A DNA stretch of 64,000 bases from Actinomycetota bacterium (GCA_014360655.1 JACIXC010000004.1:124001-188000); one strand, 5' to 3'. Positions 14,737-24,962 are shown, numbered from the stretch's first letter. Notes: generated by a model not told the origin, from the letters alone. Numbers and translations are program-made.

Positions 14737-14821
14737 GCGTTACGGCATTGCGGGCGCGCCCGGGGGCGGCGGCGGAATGCGCCGCGTGGCGGAAAAAGCC
14801 CGAAATGGTGGAAAAACGGTC

Positions 14822-14850
14822 TTGTCTGCAGGACCTTTCATGTCTAAAAT
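14822..14850 (+). promoter_or_regulatory. Predicted tuf promoter
   Basis: TTGTCT (14822-14827), a 17-base spacer and TAAAAT (14845-14850) lie in the 170-base fusA-tuf gap. The predicted start near 14857 gives a leader of about 50 bases. This would allow EF-Tu to be transcribed above the level of the upstream operon. Confidence 0.55.
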
Positions 14851-14906
14851 AGGGAAGTTGTGTCCGGAGAGAGACACCGCGGATCGGTGAAAAGAGGAGG
14901 GTCAAA

Positions 14907-16109
14907 ATGGCCAAGAAGAAGTTCGAGAGGACCAAGCCCCACGTCAACGTGGGCACCATAGGTCACGTGGACCACGGCAAGACCACCCTGACCTCGGCCA
15001 TCACCAGGTGCCTGCACAACCAGGGCCTGGAGGTGGAGGAGAGGTCCTTCGACAGCATAGACAACGCCCCCGAGGAGAAGGAGCGCGGCATCACCATCGC
15101 CATCGCCCACGTGGAGTACCAGACGGAGAAGCGCCACTACGCCCACGTGGACTGCCCCGGCCACGCCGACTACATAAAGAACATGATCACCGGCGCCGCC
15201 CAGATGGACGGGGCCATCCTGGTGGTCTCGGCCGCAGACGGCCCCATGCCCCAGACGCGCGAGCACATCCTCCTGGCCCGCCAGGTGGGGGTGCCGGCCA
15301 TGGTGGTCTACCTCAACAAGGCGGACATGGTGGACGACCCCGAGCTCCTGGAGCTGGTGGAGATGGAGGTGCGGGAGCTCCTCACCGAGTACGAGTTCCC
15401 CGGGGACGAGATCCCCGTGGTGGCCGGCTCCGCCCTCAAGGCCATGGAGTGCGGCTGCGGCAAGCGCGACTGCGAGAACTGCGCCTCCGTCATGGAGCTC
15501 CTGGACGCCGTGGACGAGTACATCCCCACCCCCGCCCGCGACGTGGACAAGCCCTTCCTCTTGGCCATAGAGGACGTCTTCTCCATCACCGGGCGCGGCA
15601 CGGTGGTCACGGGGAGGATAGAGCGGGGCAAGATCCACACCGGCGAGGAGGTGGAGATCGTGGGCATCCGCCCCACCCAGAAGACGGTGGTCACCGGGGT
15701 GGAGATGTTCCGGAAGATCCTGGACGAGGGGCAGGCGGGCGACAACGTGGGCCTGCTTTTGCGCGGCATAGGCAGGAAGGACGTGGAGCGCGGCCAGGTG
15801 GTGGCCGCCCCCGGCTCCATCACCCCCCACGTCTCCTTCCGCGCCCAGGTCTACGTCCTCTCCAAGGAGGAGGGGGGCAGGCACACCCCCTTCTTCTCCG
15901 GCTACCGGCCCCAGTTCTACTTCCGCACCACCGACGTCACCGGCACCGTCACCCTCCCCGAGGGGGTGGAGATGGTCATGCCCGGCGACAACACGGAGAT
16001 GAACGTGGAGCTCATCTCCCCCATCGCCATGGAGGAGGGCCTGCGCTTCGCCATCCGCGAGGGGGGCCGCACGGTGGGGGCCGGGAGGGTCATCGCCATC
16101 GAGAGGTAG
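14907..16109 (+). CDS. tuf: Translation elongation factor Tu
   Basis: EF-Tu delivers aminoacyl-tRNA to the ribosomal A site as a GTP complex. The 400-residue protein shows [14 protein letters not shown] (P-loop), [28 protein letters not shown] (switch II) and NKAD. At the end of domain 1, residues 181-192 form a Cys-rich loop (C182, C184, C189, C192; [11 protein letters not shown]) absent from E. coli EF-Tu, possibly a metal or redox site. rpsJ follows 49 bases later, joining the str and S10 operons. Confidence 0.98.
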   Translation: MAKKKFERTKPHVNVGTIGHVDHGKTTLTSAITRCLHNQGLEVEERSFDSIDNAPEEKERGITIAIAHVEYQTEKRHYAHVDCPGHADYIKNMITGAAQMDGAILVVSAADGPMPQTREHILLARQVGVPAMVVYLNKADMVDDPELLELVEMEVRELLTEYEFPGDEIPVVAGSALKAMECGCGKRDCENCASVMELLDAVDEYIPTPARDVDKPFLLAIEDVFSITGRGTVVTGRIERGKIHTGEEVEIVGIRPTQKTVVTGVEMFRKILDEGQAGDNVGLLLRGIGRKDVERGQVVAAPGSITPHVSFRAQVYVLSKEEGGRHTPFFSGYRPQFYFRTTDVTGTVTLPEGVEMVMPGDNTEMNVELISPIAMEEGLRFAIREGGRTVGAGRVIAIER

Positions 16110-16158
16110 GGGGAGAACCCGCGGGGTCGACCCGCGACAACATGGACCGAGGAGTGTC

Positions 16159-16473
16159 ATGGTCAAGCAAAGGCAGAAGATAAGGATAAGGCTCAAGGCA
16201 TACGATCACGAGATCATCGACCGCTCCGCGAAGCAGATAGTGGAGACGGCGAAGCGTACGGGAGCGTCCATATCCGGGCCGGTGCCCCTGCCGACGGAGA
16301 AGCACGTCTATTGCGTCATCCGCTCCCCGCACGTGAACAAGGACTCGCGGGAGCACTTCGAGATGCGGGTGCACAAGCGCCTCATAGATATACTGGAGCC
16401 CACGCCCAAGACGGTGGACTCCCTCATGCGCCTGGACCTCCCTGCGGGAGTGGATATCGAGATCAAGCTATAG
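16159..16473 (+). CDS. rpsJ: 30S ribosomal protein S10
   Basis: S10 is a 30S head protein and the NusE partner of NusB and NusG in antitermination. The 104-residue sequence has [31 protein letters not shown] and ends GVDIEIKL, both canonical. GGAG lies 5 bases before the ATG. It begins the S10 operon, and no separate S10 leader could be recognised in the short gap after tuf. Confidence 0.98.
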   Translation: MVKQRQKIRIRLKAYDHEIIDRSAKQIVETAKRTGASISGPVPLPTEKHVYCVIRSPHVNKDSREHFEMRVHKRLIDILEPTPKTVDSLMRLDLPAGVDIEIKL

Positions 16474-16547
16474 GCCATGCAGGCCGAGAGGCTGGCGGCC
16501 AAAGGTAGAGGCAATGGCCGCGGCAAGGCCGGCGAGAGGTGAATGAG

Positions 16548-17210
16548 TTGAAGGGAATCATAGGAAAAAAATTGGGCATGACCCAGATCTTCACCGAGGA
16601 CGGGAAGATAGTACCCGTGACGGTGGTGGAGGCCGGCCCGTGCACGGTGACCCAGGTAAAGACGGTGGAAAAGGAGGGTTACGACGCCGTGCAGCTGGGA
16701 TTCGGCGCGGCGCGGGAGAGGAAGGTGAACAAGCCCTTGCTCGGGCACTTCAAGGGGAAGGGGCTGCAGCCCCTCCGGCACCTGGCGGAGATAAGGGTCG
16801 ATGACCCCGGGGCATACCAGGTAGGCCAGGAGGTCACGGTAGGCATGTTCTCCAGGGGAGAGCGCGTCGACGTCACCGGGCGCTCCAAGGGCAAGGGTTA
16901 CGCCGGCGTGGTCAAGCGCCATGGTTTCGGGGGAGGTCCCGGCTCGCACGGTGCCCATTTCCATCGCGCGCCGGGGTCCATCGGGGCCTGCGCCACTCCT
17001 TCTCGTGTCTTCAGGGGCTCGCGCATGCCGGGGCGCATGGGAGGCGAGCGCGTGACCGCCCTCAACCTCGAGATCGTGGACGTCAAGCCGGAGCGCAACG
17101 TCCTCCTCCTGAAGGGCAGCGTGCCCGGGCCTAACGGCGGACTCCTGGTGATCAGGGAATCGGTGAAGGGACGGAAGAAGCGGAGCCGCAAGGCCCACGT
17201 GCTTGCATGA
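16548..17210 (+). CDS. rplC: 50S ribosomal protein L3
   Basis: L3 reaches the peptidyl-transferase centre and starts 50S assembly. The TTG at 16548 gives the family start [14 protein letters not shown] and follows GAGAGG; a GTG at 16539 would add three residues. The 220-residue product carries the conserved loop [21 protein letters not shown] and [15 protein letters not shown]. The normal length and its position between rpsJ and rplD support the call. Confidence 0.96.
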   Translation: MKGIIGKKLGMTQIFTEDGKIVPVTVVEAGPCTVTQVKTVEKEGYDAVQLGFGAARERKVNKPLLGHFKGKGLQPLRHLAEIRVDDPGAYQVGQEVTVGMFSRGERVDVTGRSKGKGYAGVVKRHGFGGGPGSHGAHFHRAPGSIGACATPSRVFRGSRMPGRMGGERVTALNLEIVDVKPERNVLLLKGSVPGPNGGLLVIRESVKGRKKRSRKAHVLA

Positions 17211-17225
17211 TATCGGGAGATGGGA

Positions 17226-17864
17226 ATGAAAACGGTTCCGGTCTACGACACGGAGGGGAAAAAGACGGGCGAGGCGCAGCTGAAGGACTACTTCTTCGGC
17301 TGCGAGGTGAACCTGCCCGTCATGCACCTGGTGGTGCGCCGCCAGCTGGCGGCCGCGCGCAGGGGGACCGCCTCCACCAAGGGACGCAGCGAGGTGAGGG
17401 GAGGAGGCCGCAAACCATGGCGCCAGAAGGGTACGGGAAGGGCCCGTCACGGCTCCATCCGCTCCCCGCTGTGGAGGGGCGGCGGAACCGTGCACGGCCC
17501 CAAGCCGCGCGATTTCACCTTCAAGGTCAACCGCAAGGTGCGCAGGCTGGCGTTGCGCTCCGCCCTCAGCGTGCGCGCCGGCGAGGACAGGATCATGGTA
17601 CTGGAGGACTTCACCTTCACGGAGCCCAAGACCAAGCTGGCGGCGTCCATCCTGCGGGCGCTGGGGGTGGAGGACAGCGTCCTGCTGGTCCTGCCCGAGG
17701 ACGACGAGAACGTGGTCAAGTCCATGCGCAACCTGCCCGGCGTCGAGGTCATCAGGGTTGATTTCCTGAACACCTACGACGTTCTCGCCAGCGACAGGGT
17801 GATCTTCACCCGCGCTTCGCTGGAAAAGCTGCAGGAAGGGGTGGAGGATGAAGGATCCGCGTGA
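17226..17864 (+). CDS. rplD: 50S ribosomal protein L4
   Basis: L4 lines the peptide exit tunnel and in some bacteria represses the S10 operon. The ATG at 17226 sits 6 bases after GGGAG, whereas the ATG at 17220 directly abuts it. The 212-residue protein has the tunnel loop motif GTASTKGRSEVRGGGRKPWRQKGTGRARHGS and RKVRRLALRSALS. It overlaps the start of rplW by 17 bases, so translation is probably coupled. Confidence 0.95.
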   Translation: MKTVPVYDTEGKKTGEAQLKDYFFGCEVNLPVMHLVVRRQLAAARRGTASTKGRSEVRGGGRKPWRQKGTGRARHGSIRSPLWRGGGTVHGPKPRDFTFKVNRKVRRLALRSALSVRAGEDRIMVLEDFTFTEPKTKLAASILRALGVEDSVLLVLPEDDENVVKSMRNLPGVEVIRVDFLNTYDVLASDRVIFTRASLEKLQEGVEDEGSA

Positions 17865-18141
17865 CATCATCATCCGGCCGGTGATCTCGGAGAAGAGCTA
17901 CACCCTCCTGGACCATAACAAGTACACCTTCGAGGTGCACCCGAAGGCCAGGAAGACCGAGATCCGCCAGGCGGTGGAGGAGATATTCAACGTGAAGGTG
18001 ACCGGGGTGAACACCATCAAGGTCCCCCCCAAGCCACGCAGGCGGGGATGGACCTCGGGGCGCACCGCCGCCCGGAAGAAGGCCGTTGTCACCCTCGCGC
18101 CCGGTTACAACATCGAGTTTTTCGAGGGACCGTTAGGTTGA
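17848..18141 (+). CDS. rplW: 50S ribosomal protein L23
   Basis: L23 sits at the exit of the peptide tunnel and docks trigger factor and SRP. The 97-residue product starts KDPRDIIIRPVISEKSY and includes NKYTFEVHPKARKTEIRQAVE and VNTIKVPPKPRR. The ATG lies inside the 3' end of rplD after GTGGAGG. rplB starts 22 bases after its stop. Confidence 0.97.
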   Translation: MKDPRDIIIRPVISEKSYTLLDHNKYTFEVHPKARKTEIRQAVEEIFNVKVTGVNTIKVPPKPRRRGWTSGRTAARKKAVVTLAPGYNIEFFEGPLG

Positions 18142-18162
18142 GGAAAGGCGGGATGAAGGGTA

Positions 18163-18990
18163 ATGGGCATAAAGAGATATAAGCCGACCTCGCCCGGGAG
18201 GAGGTTCACCAGCGTATCGGATTTCTCGGAGATAACCAAGAAGGAGCCCGAGAAGACCCTCCTGGCTCCCATGAACTACAAGGCGGGGCGGAACAACAAG
18301 GGGCGCATCACCACCCGCCACAAGGGAGGCAGGGTCAAGAGGCGCTACCGCATCGTGGATTTCCGGCGGGACAAGGACAACGTCCCGGCGAAGGTGGTGG
18401 CCATCGAGTATGACCCCAACCGCAGCGCGCGACTGGCCCTGCTGCATTACGAGGACGGCGAGAAGCGGTACATCCTGGCCCCCCTCAAGCTGAAGGTGGG
18501 GGACCGCGTGATGTCGGGGCCGGATGCGGACATAAAGCCCGGTAACGCTCTGCCCCTTTCCGCCATACCGGTGGGCACCACCATCCACAACATCGAGCTC
18601 AAGCCGGGAGCTGGGGGGAAGATGGTGCGCGCCGCGGGAGGGGCCGCGCAGCTGATGGCCAAGGAGGGGGACTTCGCCCACATAAGGCTTCCCTCCAGCG
18701 AGGTGCGGCTGGTGAACATAAACTGCCGCGCCACCGTCGGCCAGCTGGGCAACGTGGAGCACGAGCTGCTCAACGAGGGCAAGGCGGGGCGCGGCCGCTG
18801 GAAGGGGCGGCGACCCACGGTGCGCGGAACGGTCATGAACCCCGTGGACCACCCGCACGGCGGCGGCGAGGGCAAGTCCTCCGCGGGACGGCACCCGGTC
18901 ACCCCCTGGGGGAAGCCGACCCTCGGGTACCGTACACGCAAGAAGAACAAGCCGTCGAGCAAGTATATCGTGCGTCGCAGGAAGAGCTGA
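18163..18990 (+). CDS. rplB: 50S ribosomal protein L2
   Basis: L2 bridges the subunits and is needed for peptidyl-transferase assembly. The 275-residue length is typical. Visible motifs are [21 protein letters not shown] near the N-terminus and the C-terminal [29 protein letters not shown], which contains the conserved histidine of the family. It lies between rplW and rpsS as expected. Confidence 0.98.
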   Translation: MGIKRYKPTSPGRRFTSVSDFSEITKKEPEKTLLAPMNYKAGRNNKGRITTRHKGGRVKRRYRIVDFRRDKDNVPAKVVAIEYDPNRSARLALLHYEDGEKRYILAPLKLKVGDRVMSGPDADIKPGNALPLSAIPVGTTIHNIELKPGAGGKMVRAAGGAAQLMAKEGDFAHIRLPSSEVRLVNINCRATVGQLGNVEHELLNEGKAGRGRWKGRRPTVRGTVMNPVDHPHGGGEGKSSAGRHPVTPWGKPTLGYRTRKKNKPSSKYIVRRRKS

Positions 18991-19007
18991 GAGGTGGGGA
19001 GGTAGCC

Positions 19008-19292
19008 TTGGGCAGGTCTTTGAAGAAGGGCCCCTACGTGGACGAGAAGCTCTATTTCAAGATAGAGGACCTCAACCGGCGCAACGAGAAGCGCGTCATC
19101 AGGACCTGGTCCCGCCGTTCCACCATCTTCCCGGAGATGGTGGGGCACACCATAGCCGTCTACGACGGCAAGAGGCACGTGCCGGTGTACATCACCGAGA
19201 ACATGGTGGGACACAAGCTGGGGGAGTTCGCGCCCACGCGGCGGCGCACCAAGCACGGGCACGCCCACGAAAGGCCCACCCGCCTGAAGTAA
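19008..19292 (+). CDS. rpsS: 30S ribosomal protein S19
   Basis: S19 forms part of the 30S head and contacts the 50S through intersubunit bridges. The 94-residue product has [44 protein letters not shown] and [11 protein letters not shown]. The start is TTG at 19008 after GGGGAGGTAG. Its stop codon lies within an exact 17-base tandem duplication. Confidence 0.97.
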   Translation: MGRSLKKGPYVDEKLYFKIEDLNRRNEKRVIRTWSRRSTIFPEMVGHTIAVYDGKRHVPVYITENMVGHKLGEFAPTRRRTKHGHAHERPTRLK

Positions 19293-19316
19293 GGCGGCGC
19301 CTGAAGTAAGGCGGCG
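19283..19316 (+). repeat. 17-bp tandem duplication at the rpsS stop
   Basis: CCTGAAGTAAGGCGGCG occurs twice head to tail (19283-19299 and 19300-19316). The first copy contains the last rpsS codons and its TAA stop, so the second is an untranslated copy of the gene end. It looks like a slippage duplication. Confidence 0.9.
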
Positions 19317-19345
19317 ATGACGGCGAGAGGAAGACGAGGAGTCGC

Positions 19346-19771
19346 ATGATGGCGGAAGCAGCGGAGGAAGGCGTAAGGGTTCGCGCCGTGGCGCGATACG
19401 TGCGGGTGTCGCCCTACAAGGCCCGCCAGGTGGCGGACCAGATAAGGGGCAAGGACGTGGAGGAAGCCCGCTATATAACGAGGTTCTCTCCCAAGGGCGC
19501 CGCCCGCCTGGTGGGCAAGGTCCTCGAGTCGGCGGTGGCCAACGCGGAGAACAACAACGGGATGCGCGCCGAGGACCTCGTGGTGGTGAACTGCTACGTG
19601 GACGAGGGCCCCACCCTGAAGAGATGGCGTCCGCGTGCCCTGGGGAGGGCCACGCGCATACGCAAGCGCACCAGCCACATAACCGTTGTCCTGGGAGAGC
19701 GGGAAGGAGAGGCGAAGGAGGGGAAGCGCCGCGCCTCGCGCAGGCGCTCCGCGTCGCGAGGGAAAGGATGA
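19346..19771 (+). CDS. rplV: 50S ribosomal protein L22 with basic C-terminal tail
   Basis: L22 contributes the beta-hairpin that narrows the peptide exit tunnel. The core [26 protein letters not shown] and the tip region [24 protein letters not shown] are standard. At 141 residues it is longer than the usual 110-115 because of an Arg/Lys/Ser-rich tail from about residue 118. ATG at 19346 is used; the upstream sequence is GA-rich. Confidence 0.97.
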   Translation: MMAEAAEEGVRVRAVARYVRVSPYKARQVADQIRGKDVEEARYITRFSPKGAARLVGKVLESAVANAENNNGMRAEDLVVVNCYVDEGPTLKRWRPRALGRATRIRKRTSHITVVLGEREGEAKEGKRRASRRRSASRGKG

Positions 19772-19778
19772 AATAAGC

Positions 19779-20576
19779 GTGGGTCAGAAGGTTCATCCGT
19801 ACGGTTTCCGCCTGGGGATAATCTATCCCTGGAAGTCGCGGTGGTTCGCCACCCGCGACTATGCCGATCTCCTGCAGGAGGACCTCGCCATACGCCGCTA
19901 CATCAGGGAGCACATGAAGCGGGCAGCCATATCGCGCGTGGAGATCGAGCGCACGAGCAAGCGGGTGAAGGTGGACATCTTCACGGCGCGACCCGGCATC
20001 GTCATCGGCCGCAGGGGGGCGGAGGTGGACCGCATAAAGCGCGACCTGGCCACCATGACCGGCAAGGACGTGCAGGTGAACATCCAGGAGATCGACTCTC
20101 CCGAGCTCGATGCCTTCCTGGTGGCGCAGAACGTGGCGGAGCAGCTGGAGGGCAGGGTTTCCTTCCGGCGCGCCATGAAGAGGGCGGTGCAGAACACCAT
20201 GCGTGCCGGGGCCAAGGGGATAAAGATCTCCTGCGCGGGCCGCCTGGGCGGAGCGGAGATGGCGCGCACCGAATGGTATCGCGAGGGCCAGGTGCCCCTG
20301 CAGACGCTGCGCGCCGACATCGATTACGGGTACTGCGTGGCCCGCACCACCTTCGGGGTCATAGGCGTCAAGGTCTGGATCTACAAGGGGCTTATCGGGG
20401 AGCCGGACCGCAAGGTGCGGGAGAGGCCAGCGGAGGAACGCGGCGCGCTGTTGAGGGAGGGCGCGCCTCCTGCCGCACCGGAGGAATCGCCCGAGGAGAC
20501 GGCGCCGCAGGGGGAGGAGCAGGCGGAACCCGTCGAGGAAAAGGACGAGGAACTGGCATACGAGCGGGAGGTATAA
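19779..20576 (+). CDS. rpsC: 30S ribosomal protein S3 with acidic C-terminal extension
   Basis: S3 lines the mRNA entry channel and has helicase-related function. The GTG at 19779 gives the family start [21 protein letters not shown], with upstream AAAGGA. The KH domain is visible ([20 protein letters not shown]). The protein is 265 residues; after the normal fold ends near residue 215 there is a Glu/Pro/Ala-rich acidic tail. rplP follows 5 bases after the stop. Confidence 0.96.
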   Translation: MGQKVHPYGFRLGIIYPWKSRWFATRDYADLLQEDLAIRRYIREHMKRAAISRVEIERTSKRVKVDIFTARPGIVIGRRGAEVDRIKRDLATMTGKDVQVNIQEIDSPELDAFLVAQNVAEQLEGRVSFRRAMKRAVQNTMRAGAKGIKISCAGRLGGAEMARTEWYREGQVPLQTLRADIDYGYCVARTTFGVIGVKVWIYKGLIGEPDRKVRERPAEERGALLREGAPPAAPEESPEETAPQGEEQAEPVEEKDEELAYEREV

Positions 20577-20581
20577 GGCAG

Positions 20582-21004
20582 ATGCTGATGCCTCGCAAGA
20601 TAAGGCACCGCAAGGTGCAGAGGGGCAGGCTCAAGGGCCGCTCCAAGGGAGGCACCGAAGTCCACTTCGGGGACTACGGCCTGCAGGCCCTGGAGCCGTC
20701 ATGGGTCACGGCCCGCCAGATCGAGGCGGCCAGGGTCGCCATCACCAGGCACGTGAAGAGGAGCGGGAAGGTCTGGATAAACATCTTCCCCGACAAGCCG
20801 GTGTCCAAGAAACCCGCCGAGACGCGCATGGGAAGCGGCAAGGGAAACCCGGATCACTGGGTCGCCGTGGTCAAGCCGGGGCGGGTCATGTTCGAGCTCT
20901 CGGGCGTGCCCGAGAACGTGGCGAGGGAGGCCATGCGGAGGGCGGCCCACAAGATGCCGATGAAATGCCGTTTCGTGAAGCGGTTCGCTGCAGGTGGTGA
21001 GTGA
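20582..21004 (+). CDS. rplP: 50S ribosomal protein L16
   Basis: L16 organises the A-site region of the 50S subunit. Starting at ATG 20582, with GGGAGG 10 bases upstream, the product is 140 residues and begins [18 protein letters not shown]. It includes [22 protein letters not shown] and [17 protein letters not shown], all characteristic. Its stop overlaps the region where rpmC starts. Confidence 0.97.
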   Translation: MLMPRKIRHRKVQRGRLKGRSKGGTEVHFGDYGLQALEPSWVTARQIEAARVAITRHVKRSGKVWINIFPDKPVSKKPAETRMGSGKGNPDHWVAVVKPGRVMFELSGVPENVAREAMRRAAHKMPMKCRFVKRFAAGGE

Positions 21005-21006
21005 GG

Positions 21007-21213
21007 ATGGTAAAGGCGAGCGAGTTGCGCGGGTACTCCTACGAGGAGCTCGTGCAGAAGCTGAAGGAGGCGAAGGAGGAGCTCTTCAACCTGCGCTTCC
21101 AGGAGGCGACGGGGCAGCTTGACAACACCGCCCGCATAAAAGAGACCAAGAAGGACATAGCGCGCATCTGCACCGTCATGAGGGAATACGAGATGAGCGA
21201 GGAGGCGGGTTGA
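21007..21213 (+). CDS. rpmC: 50S ribosomal protein L29
   Basis: L29 is a small helical protein near the tunnel exit. The ATG at 21007 follows GGTGGTGA by 6 bases and gives [31 protein letters not shown], the family signature. A GTG at 21001 would add two residues. The product has 68 residues. Translation is probably coupled to rplP, whose stop lies at 21002-21004. Confidence 0.95.
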   Translation: MVKASELRGYSYEELVQKLKEAKEELFNLRFQEATGQLDNTARIKETKKDIARICTVMREYEMSEEAG

Positions 21214-21242
21214 GCCTCCTGGGAAAGGAAGGAATGCCGGGT

Positions 21243-21503
21243 ATGGCGGAGAGAACCAGCCGGAGGAAGGTACGCACGGGCACGGTGGTGTCGGACAGCA
21301 TGGACAAGACCATAGTGGTGAAGGTGGAGACCCGCATGCCTCACCCGCTCTACGGGAAGATCGTCGCCCGCAGCAAGAAATACATGGCCCACGACGAGGA
21401 GAACCAGTGCCGGGTGGGGGACGTGGTGCGCATCATGGAGACCAGGCCCCTCTCCCGCAACAAGCGCTGGCGCCTGCTGGAGATAGTGGAGAGGGCCGAA
21501 TAA
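21243..21503 (+). CDS. rpsQ: 30S ribosomal protein S17
   Basis: S17 is a primary 16S rRNA-binding OB-fold protein. The core [29 protein letters not shown] and [11 protein letters not shown] is diagnostic. The start is uncertain: the ATG at 21243 (86 residues) matches the family and has AGGA 9 bases upstream, while an ATG at 21234 and a start at 21210 overlapping rpmC are in frame. Confidence 0.94.
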   Translation: MAERTSRRKVRTGTVVSDSMDKTIVVKVETRMPHPLYGKIVARSKKYMAHDEENQCRVGDVVRIMETRPLSRNKRWRLLEIVERAE

Positions 21504-21532
21504 CGCCGGAGGTCGCGGTTCGGAGGTAGACG

Positions 21533-21901
21533 ATGATACAGGCGGAATCGCGTGTGAAGATAGCCGACAACACGGGCGCCCGGGAGCTCCTGGTGATCAA
21601 GGTCCTGGGCGGTTCGGCGAGGCGCTACGCCTACGTCGGCGACATCGTGGTGGGCACGGTGAAGGTGGCGACACCGGGAGGCTCCGTGAAGAAGGGCCAG
21701 GTGGTGAAGGCTGTGGTGGTGCGCACCAAGAAGGAACGCCGGCGCAAGGACGGCTCGTACATCAAGTTCGACGAGAACGCGGTGGTCATCATCGACGAGG
21801 CCAAGGAGCCCAAGGGGACGCGCATATTCGGGCCGGTCGCCCGCGAGCTGCGCGAGAAGAAATTCATGAAGATCGTCTCCCTGGCCCCCGAGGTCCTCTG
21901 A
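21533..21901 (+). CDS. rplN: 50S ribosomal protein L14
   Basis: L14 contributes to intersubunit bridges and factor binding. The 122-residue sequence is the standard length and shows [27 protein letters not shown], then [19 protein letters not shown] and [35 protein letters not shown] lies before the ATG. Confidence 0.98.
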   Translation: MIQAESRVKIADNTGARELLVIKVLGGSARRYAYVGDIVVGTVKVATPGGSVKKGQVVKAVVVRTKKERRRKDGSYIKFDENAVVIIDEAKEPKGTRIFGPVARELREKKFMKIVSLAPEVL

Positions 21902-21930
21902 GAGGCAAGACCACGGAGGAGTAAAGGAAA

Positions 21931-22251
21931 ATGGCCGGATTGAAGATCAGGAAGGGCGACAGGGTAACGGTGCTCGCGGGGAAGGACCGCGGCAAGCAGG
22001 GCAAGGTGCTGCGCAGCTTCCCCGACAAGAGAAGGGTGATCGTGGAGGGGGTCAACCTGGTGAAGAGGCATTCCAGGCCCAGCAAGGAGAACCCCCAGGG
22101 GGGCATCATCAGCAAGGAGGCCCCCATACACGTGTCCAACGTCGCCCTCGTGTGCGGCTCGTGCGACCGCGTCGTGCGCGTCGCTTACCGCTTCGATGCG
22201 GAGGGCAACAAGAGGCGGTTCTGCCGCAAGTGCGGCGCGGATATCGATTGA
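21931..22251 (+). CDS. rplX: 50S ribosomal protein L24
   Basis: L24 is an assembly-initiating KOW-domain protein. The N-terminal KOW reads [23 protein letters not shown], and [22 protein letters not shown] follows. The C-terminal half keeps a [14 protein letters not shown] ... RFCRKCG pair of Cys-x2-Cys motifs, a zinc-binding form found in many bacterial L24 proteins. Length is 106 residues. Confidence 0.97.
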   Translation: MAGLKIRKGDRVTVLAGKDRGKQGKVLRSFPDKRRVIVEGVNLVKRHSRPSKENPQGGIISKEAPIHVSNVALVCGSCDRVVRVAYRFDAEGNKRRFCRKCGADID

Positions 22252-22280
22252 GAGGACGGGAACGGAGCAAGGAAGGAAGC

Positions 22281-22826
22281 ATGGTTCCAAGGTTAAAGGA
22301 GAAATACCGGGAGGAAGTGGTCCCCGCCCTCAAGGAGCGGTTCGGTTACCGCAACGACATGCAGGTACCGCGGCTGGAGAAGATCGTGATCAACATGGGA
22401 GTGGGGGAAGGCGCCCATGACCCCAAGGCCATCGACGGGGCCATGAAGGACCTGGCGAAGATAAGCGGGCAGAAGCCCAAGCTCAACCGTGCCAAGAGGT
22501 CGGTTGCCGGCTTCAAGCTGCGCACCGGGATGTCGGTGGGGTGCAAGGTCACGCTGCGGGGGGATCGCATGTACGAGTTCCTCGACCGCCTCATGTCCCT
22601 GGCCATCCCCCGCGTGCGCGACTTCAGGGGCCTGAACCCCAAGTCCTTCGACGGCAGGGGCAACTACAACATGGGGCTGGACGAGCAGCTGGTCTTCCCG
22701 GAGATAGATTATGACGACATAGACAAGGTGAGGGGCATGGACATAACCATCGTGACGACGGCCAAGACGGACGAGGAAGGGCTGGCCCTGCTCGATGCCC
22801 TGGGCATGCCCTTCCGGAGCAAGTGA
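22281..22826 (+). CDS. rplE: 50S ribosomal protein L5
   Basis: L5 binds 5S rRNA in the central protuberance. From the ATG at 22281, preceded by AAGGAAG, the 181-residue product includes [46 protein letters not shown] and [30 protein letters not shown], the family hallmark. An upstream in-frame extension overlaps rplX and is not family-like. Confidence 0.97.
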   Translation: MVPRLKEKYREEVVPALKERFGYRNDMQVPRLEKIVINMGVGEGAHDPKAIDGAMKDLAKISGQKPKLNRAKRSVAGFKLRTGMSVGCKVTLRGDRMYEFLDRLMSLAIPRVRDFRGLNPKSFDGRGNYNMGLDEQLVFPEIDYDDIDKVRGMDITIVTTAKTDEEGLALLDALGMPFRSK

Positions 22827-22838
22827 GCAGGAGGCGGC

Positions 22839-23024
22839 ATGGCCAAGAAATCCCTGGTTGCCAAGCAGAAGAGACCTCCCAAGTTCCGCACCCGCGCCTA
22901 CAACCGTTGCAGGCGCTGCGGCCGGCCGCGGGGATACTTCCGCAAGTTCGAGCTGTGCCGGGTGTGCCTGCGCGAGCTGGCGCACGAGGGGGAGATCCCC
23001 GGATTGACCAAGTCGAGCTGGTAA
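22839..23024 (+). CDS. rpsN: 30S ribosomal protein S14 type Z
   Basis: This 61-residue short S14 is the zinc-binding form. It carries [20 protein letters not shown], giving two Cys-x2-Cys pairs for one zinc ion, and ends [11 protein letters not shown]. The short C+ type is common in actinobacteria and Gram-positives. GGAGGC precedes the ATG. Confidence 0.98.
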   Translation: MAKKSLVAKQKRPPKFRTRAYNRCRRCGRPRGYFRKFELCRVCLRELAHEGEIPGLTKSSW

Positions 23025-23039
23025 GGAGGCGTAAGGCGG

Positions 23040-23438
23040 ATGACCATGACGGATCCCATCGCGGATATGCTGACCCGCATCCGTAACGCGAGCGCTGCCC
23101 GACACGAAGAGGTGGAGATGCCCTCGTCGAAGATGAAGCAGGAGATCGCGGCGATACTGAAGAGGGAGGGTTTCATCGCGGATTATCAGGTGGTCAAGGG
23201 CGGCAGCTACGACACCTTGAGATTACGCCTCAAGTACGGGCCCAACCGCGAGCAACTTATAAACGGCATCAAGCGTATCAGCAAGCCGGGGCTGCGCGTG
23301 TACACGAAGAAGTCCGAGATGCCCCGCGTGCTGGGAGGGCTGGGGATAGCCATCATCTCCACCTCCAAAGGCCTTCTGACCGACAGGGAGGCGCGCGAGA
23401 AGGAAGTGGGCGGGGAGGTCATCGCCTACGTCTGGTGA
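23040..23438 (+). CDS. rpsH: 30S ribosomal protein S8
   Basis: S8 binds helix 21 of 16S rRNA and, in enterobacteria, represses the spc operon. The 132-residue protein shows [13 protein letters not shown] at the N-terminus and [27 protein letters not shown] at the C-terminus. ATG 23040 is 9 bases after TAAGGAGG; ATG 23046 is an alternative. Confidence 0.97.
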   Translation: MTMTDPIADMLTRIRNASAARHEEVEMPSSKMKQEIAAILKREGFIADYQVVKGGSYDTLRLRLKYGPNREQLINGIKRISKPGLRVYTKKSEMPRVLGGLGIAIISTSKGLLTDREAREKEVGGEVIAYVW

Positions 23439-23486
23439 TGCCGGTCCGCCGGCCCACGCACGACGAGAGAGAGCTGGAGGTAGCAA

Positions 23487-24023
23487 TTGTCGAGGATAGG
23501 AAAGGCGCCCATTCCCGTCCCCCCGGGGACGGAGGTAAGGATAGAGGGTAACCGCGTGCACGTGAAGGGTCCCCGGGGTGAGCTCACCCAGGAGTTCCAC
23601 CCGGACATGATCATCGAGCTGGAGGAGGGGTCCATAAGGGTGCGGAGGCCCTCCGACTCCAACCTCCACCGCTCGCTGCACGGGCTGACTCGCTCCCTCA
23701 TCGCCAACATGGTGGAGGGAGTCACCAACGGTTTCGAGAAGAACCTGGAGATACACGGGGTGGGCTACCGCGCGGTGGCCAAGGACCGTGACATCGAGCT
23801 CTCCCTGGGCTTTTCCCATCCCATCCTGGTCAAGGCTCCCGAGGGGATCGAGTTCGAGCTGGTGACGCCCACCAAGATCAGGGTGAAGGGCGTGGACAAG
23901 CAGAAGGTGGGACAGGTGGCGGCGAAGATCAGGGCGCTGCGCAAGCCCGACCCCTACAAGGGCAAGGGAGTGCGCTACGCCGGCGAGCATATAAGGCGCA
24001 AGGCCGGGAAGTCCGCCGGGTAG
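23487..24023 (+). CDS. rplF: 50S ribosomal protein L6
   Basis: L6 lies near the sarcin-ricin loop. The TTG start at 23487 follows TGGAGGTAG and gives [16 protein letters not shown], the usual opening. The 178-residue protein contains two related domains and the C-terminal motif [24 protein letters not shown]. Length and position between rpsH and rplR are standard. Confidence 0.97.
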   Translation: MSRIGKAPIPVPPGTEVRIEGNRVHVKGPRGELTQEFHPDMIIELEEGSIRVRRPSDSNLHRSLHGLTRSLIANMVEGVTNGFEKNLEIHGVGYRAVAKDRDIELSLGFSHPILVKAPEGIEFELVTPTKIRVKGVDKQKVGQVAAKIRALRKPDPYKGKGVRYAGEHIRRKAGKSAG

Positions 24024-24058
24024 TAGGCGGACGGACAGGAACACGGAGTAGAGGGAAC

Positions 24059-24421
24059 ATGGACGGCGCCAAGGAGAAGAGGCTGAAGAAGGAGCGACGC
24101 AGGAAGCGCGTGCGCAAGAAGATACAGGGGTCGCCCGAAAGGCCGCGGCTCTCGGTGTTCAGGAGCAACCGCCACATCTACGCGCAGGTCATAGACGACG
24201 TGGCGGGTCACACCCTGGCCAGCGCTTCCACCATGGAAAAAGGCCTGGACCTGGCCGGCAAGAAGAAGACGGAGGCGGCCATGGAGGTGGGGCGGCTGAT
24301 CGCGCGGCGGGCGCGCGAAAAGGGCGTGAGCAGGGTGGTCTTCGACCGGGGAGGAAATCTCTACCACGGCAGGGTGAAGGCGCTGGCCGAGGGCGCCCGG
24401 GAGGAAGGACTGGAGTTCTGA
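24059..24421 (+). CDS. rplR: 50S ribosomal protein L18
   Basis: L18 binds 5S rRNA with L5. The 120-residue product has a basic N-terminus ([18 protein letters not shown]), [30 protein letters not shown], and ends [31 protein letters not shown] 24059 follows an A/G-rich stretch. rpsE follows 28 bases after its stop. Confidence 0.97.
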   Translation: MDGAKEKRLKKERRRKRVRKKIQGSPERPRLSVFRSNRHIYAQVIDDVAGHTLASASTMEKGLDLAGKKKTEAAMEVGRLIARRAREKGVSRVVFDRGGNLYHGRVKALAEGAREEGLEF

Positions 24422-24449
24422 TCCGCATGGAAGATACTGGAGGTACCGC

Positions 24450-24962
24450 ATGCCCAAGATAGACCCGACCGTCCTCGAGCTCGAGGAGCGCGTGATACAC
24501 ATCAACCGCGTGGCTAAGGTGGTGAAGGGGGGCCGCCGCTTCAGCTTCACCGCCCTGGTGGTGGTGGGGGATAAGGCGGGCCTGGTCGGCTACGGCTACG
24601 GGAAGGCCCGCGAGGTGCCGCTGGCCATCCAGAAGGGCGTGGAGAGGGCCAAGCGCAGCCTTTTCAAGGTCCCCACGCGCGGCACCACCATACCCCACCA
24701 GGTGGTGGGGAAATACGAATCCTCGCGCGTGCTCCTCAAGCCGGCCAGGGAGGGGACCGGCGTGATAGCCGGGGGACCGGTGCGGGCGGTCATGGAGCTC
24801 TCGGGCATCCAGGACGTGCTGACCAAGACCTACGGGTCCCGGAACCCGGTGAACGTGGTCAAGGCCACCGTTAACGGACTCAAGGCCATCAGCAGGGCGC
24901 GCGAGGTGGCGCAGATACGGCAAGCGGAGTTGCGCAAGGTCGAGGGGGCGGTGCAGGCATGA
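24450..24962 (+). CDS. rpsE: 30S ribosomal protein S5
   Basis: S5 helps maintain decoding accuracy. The 170-residue product shows [44 protein letters not shown] and [18 protein letters not shown]-like motifs. No expansion of the spectinomycin loop is apparent. It overlaps rpmD by 4 bases (ATGA), so the two are probably translationally coupled. Confidence 0.98.
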   Translation: MPKIDPTVLELEERVIHINRVAKVVKGGRRFSFTALVVVGDKAGLVGYGYGKAREVPLAIQKGVERAKRSLFKVPTRGTTIPHQVVGKYESSRVLLKPAREGTGVIAGGPVRAVMELSGIQDVLTKTYGSRNPVNVVKATVNGLKAISRAREVAQIRQAELRKVEGAVQA

